NCBI GenBank assembly: GCA_009787745.1
Contig: WQST01000135.1
Coordinates: 1 to 6,556, forward strand
Direction: 5' to 3'
Source of the DNA: Lachnospiraceae bacterium
GTDB lineage: Bacteria > Bacillota > Clostridia > Lachnospirales > Lachnospiraceae
DNA: 6,556 nucleotides
Below, piece by piece: positions 5,674 through 6,556 of this stretch. How positions within the stretch are numbered: position 1 is the first letter of the stretch; each line of letters begins with the position of its first letter. The position numbers and the translations under genes are program-made. Below the pieces are notes generated by a model, which worked only from the letters and a program-made list of their open reading frames with translations, was not told the DNA's origin and did no database searches.

Positions 5674-6138
5674 ATGATTCTATGTACCGAATGCTACATC
5701 CAAAAAGATGACAAAACGCTGATGTTATATCGGAATAAAAAAGAAAATGATATAAATAAAAATAAGTATATCGGTATCGGCGGACGTTTTGAACATGGTG
5801 AATCACCTGAAGAATGTCTGATACGGGAGGTTTTCGAAGAAACGGGGCTTACTTTGACCTGCTTTGAATTTCGCGGGATGATCACTTTTCTGACTGTAAA
5901 CAATGAGTGTGAGCCGATATATATGTTTGTTTTTACTGCTGACGGATTTAGCGGTGAAGTGAAGGACTGTGATGAAGGTGAGCTTCATTGGGTTGAGACG
6001 GAGCGGATTGAGGAGCTTAATCTGTGGGAAGGTGATCATCTTATGTGGAAATGGCTGAAAGGTGATGATGGGGTTTTTAGCGGTAAGTTTGTTTATGACG
6101 GTAATGATTTGGCGGATGATTGGGTTAAGTTTTATTAG
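5674..6138 (+). CDS. Nudix hydrolase, MutT-like (probable 8-oxo-dGTP diphosphatase)
   Basis: The 154-residue protein has a perfect Nudix box at residues 37-59, running from GGRFEHGE to REVFEETGL (G-x5-E-x7-R-E-V-x-E-E-x-G-L), whose glutamates bind the catalytic Mg2+. The N-terminal strand with LMLYRNKKENDINKNKYIGIGGRF is typical of Bacillota MutT-type enzymes that cleave oxidised nucleoside triphosphates to the monophosphate and pyrophosphate, sanitising the nucleotide pool. The C-terminal CDEGELHWVETERIEELNLWEGD block also fits that subfamily. The substrate is inferred, as Nudix specificity varies. The start is firm: AAGGAGG lies six bases before the ATG. It is cytoplasmic, transcribed alone on the plus strand, with the 79-bp repeats directly upstream and the protease gene converging on it. 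Confidence 0.92.
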   Translation: MILCTECYIQKDDKTLMLYRNKKENDINKNKYIGIGGRFEHGESPEECLIREVFEETGLTLTCFEFRGMITFLTVNNECEPIYMFVFTADGFSGEVKDCDEGELHWVETERIEELNLWEGDHLMWKWLKGDDGVFSGKFVYDGNDLADDWVKFY

Positions 6139-6157
6139 TATTGGGATAGAGAACGCG

Positions 6158-6170
6158 GGGCAAGCCCGCA
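6158..6170. repeat. Short dispersed palindromic repeat, copy 2
   Basis: GGGCAAGCCCGCA is identical to 3218-3230. Here the palindrome extends to GCGGG/CCCGC around a 5-base loop (6156-6170). It sits in the 57-base gap between the convergent Nudix and protease genes and might act as a weak bidirectional terminator, but neither side has a T-run. Confidence 0.6.
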
Positions 6171-6195
6171 ATGATACTGCCTTAAGGTGATGGTA

Positions 6196-6556
6196 TTAAA
6201 AGAAATTTGCGCCCCAAATATGCACGCGCAAAGCAATTCTGAAAAAGATGTCGAAAATGCCGTTAGCGATGGGGGAAATGATTCTGCTTGTCATTCCTGT
6301 GACGATTAAAATAATAAAAATGATACTGCCGAACCGTTCATATGAAATAAATTTTTCGTATAAATTATCGGGTAAAAATCCCGCAATGATTTTCGAACCG
6401 TCCAGCGGCGGAATCGGAATGAGATTAAAAGTAAAGAGGACAATATTCAGCCAAGCAAACTGTTCAATGACTGTAAATACCAATACGGGGGCATCCGTTA
6501 AGGCAATTAAAGGAAGTACTATTGCTAAAGTGATAAATGCTAACAGTAAGTTACTA
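6196..6556 (-). CDS. Site-2-protease family (M50) membrane metalloprotease, C-terminal part
   Basis: The frame is open from the right edge to a stop at 6196, giving 119 residues; a TTG at 6481-6483 is internal, not the start. Upstream of it the frame reads SNLLLAF, matching the conserved GP(x)SNLLLAF helix of the compact YwhC/Rip-like site-2 proteases, followed by a hydrophobic helix. Further on comes FNLIPIPPLDGSKI, whose Asp is the third zinc ligand of the family. Two more membrane helices follow (around SIIFIILIVTGM and ISPIANGIFDIFF). The HExxH zinc motif must lie beyond the window. These enzymes cut membrane-embedded substrates; the substrate here is unknown. About 80-100 N-terminal residues are missing if the protein has the usual length of around 200-220. 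Confidence 0.9.
   Translation of the reverse strand, partial: SNLLLAFITLAIVLPLIALTDAPVLVFTVIEQFAWLNIVLFTFNLIPIPPLDGSKIIAGFLPDNLYEKFISYERFGSIIFIILIVTGMTSRIISPIANGIFDIFFRIALRVHIWGANFF

Noticed and set aside
6156..6170. Intrinsic terminator between the convergent genes
   Set aside because: The hairpin is short and lacks a T-run on either strand; it matches a dispersed repeat seen elsewhere.
5803..6171. 122-residue minus-strand open frame
   Set aside because: It is antisense to the Nudix gene, which has a perfect catalytic motif and ribosome binding site; the minus frame has no recognisable family features.

Overview
The window looks like chromosomal DNA of a low-to-moderate GC Bacillota (Firmicutes), most likely a Clostridia-type organism. 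This rests on strong AGGAGG-type ribosome binding sites, TTGACA/TATAAT-type promoters, a tRNA-Ser gene without encoded CCA, a ProB lacking the PUA domain, and DUF6273, DUF6020-like and DUF1015 proteins, all familiar from that group. The assignment is from recalled family distribution; no search was run.

Layout, left to right. (1) 1-~429, minus: a decayed IS5-type transposase fragment with a frameshift, running off the left edge. (2) 442-2229, minus: an AT-rich gene for a large multi-pass membrane protein (DUF6020-like, possibly GT-C fold). It starts 30 bases downstream of (3) tRNA-Ser(UGA), 2260-2345, minus, which has an excellent sigma-70 promoter. (4) 2468-3178, minus: a DUF6273 protein. 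(5) 3244-4062, minus: proB, glutamate 5-kinase, with its own good promoter. (6) 4131-5372, minus: a DUF1015 protein. (7) 5373-5673: a 301-base divergent intergenic region holding a 79-bp tandem repeat (two full copies plus 15 bp) made almost entirely of hairpins. (8) 5674-6138, plus: a MutT-like Nudix hydrolase whose nearest promoter element is the last, partial repeat copy. (9) 6196-6556, minus: the C-terminal part of a site-2-protease (M50) membrane protease, running off the right edge.

Genes 4-6 are co-directional and could be read as DUF1015-proB-DUF6273, but proB has its own promoter-like sequence in the 68-base gap before it. ProB makes the first committed step of proline synthesis; no proA or proC is in view. 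The Nudix gene is divergent from DUF1015 and convergent with the protease.

The most interesting non-coding element is the 79-bp repeat. All five differences between its two copies preserve the predicted RNA hairpins, including a compensatory base-pair swap. Two other short repeat types occur between genes (a GGGCAAGCCCGCA motif and a TCCTGAG...AAGGAT motif). I found no complete undescribed defence or mobile system; the repeat is the best candidate for something undescribed.
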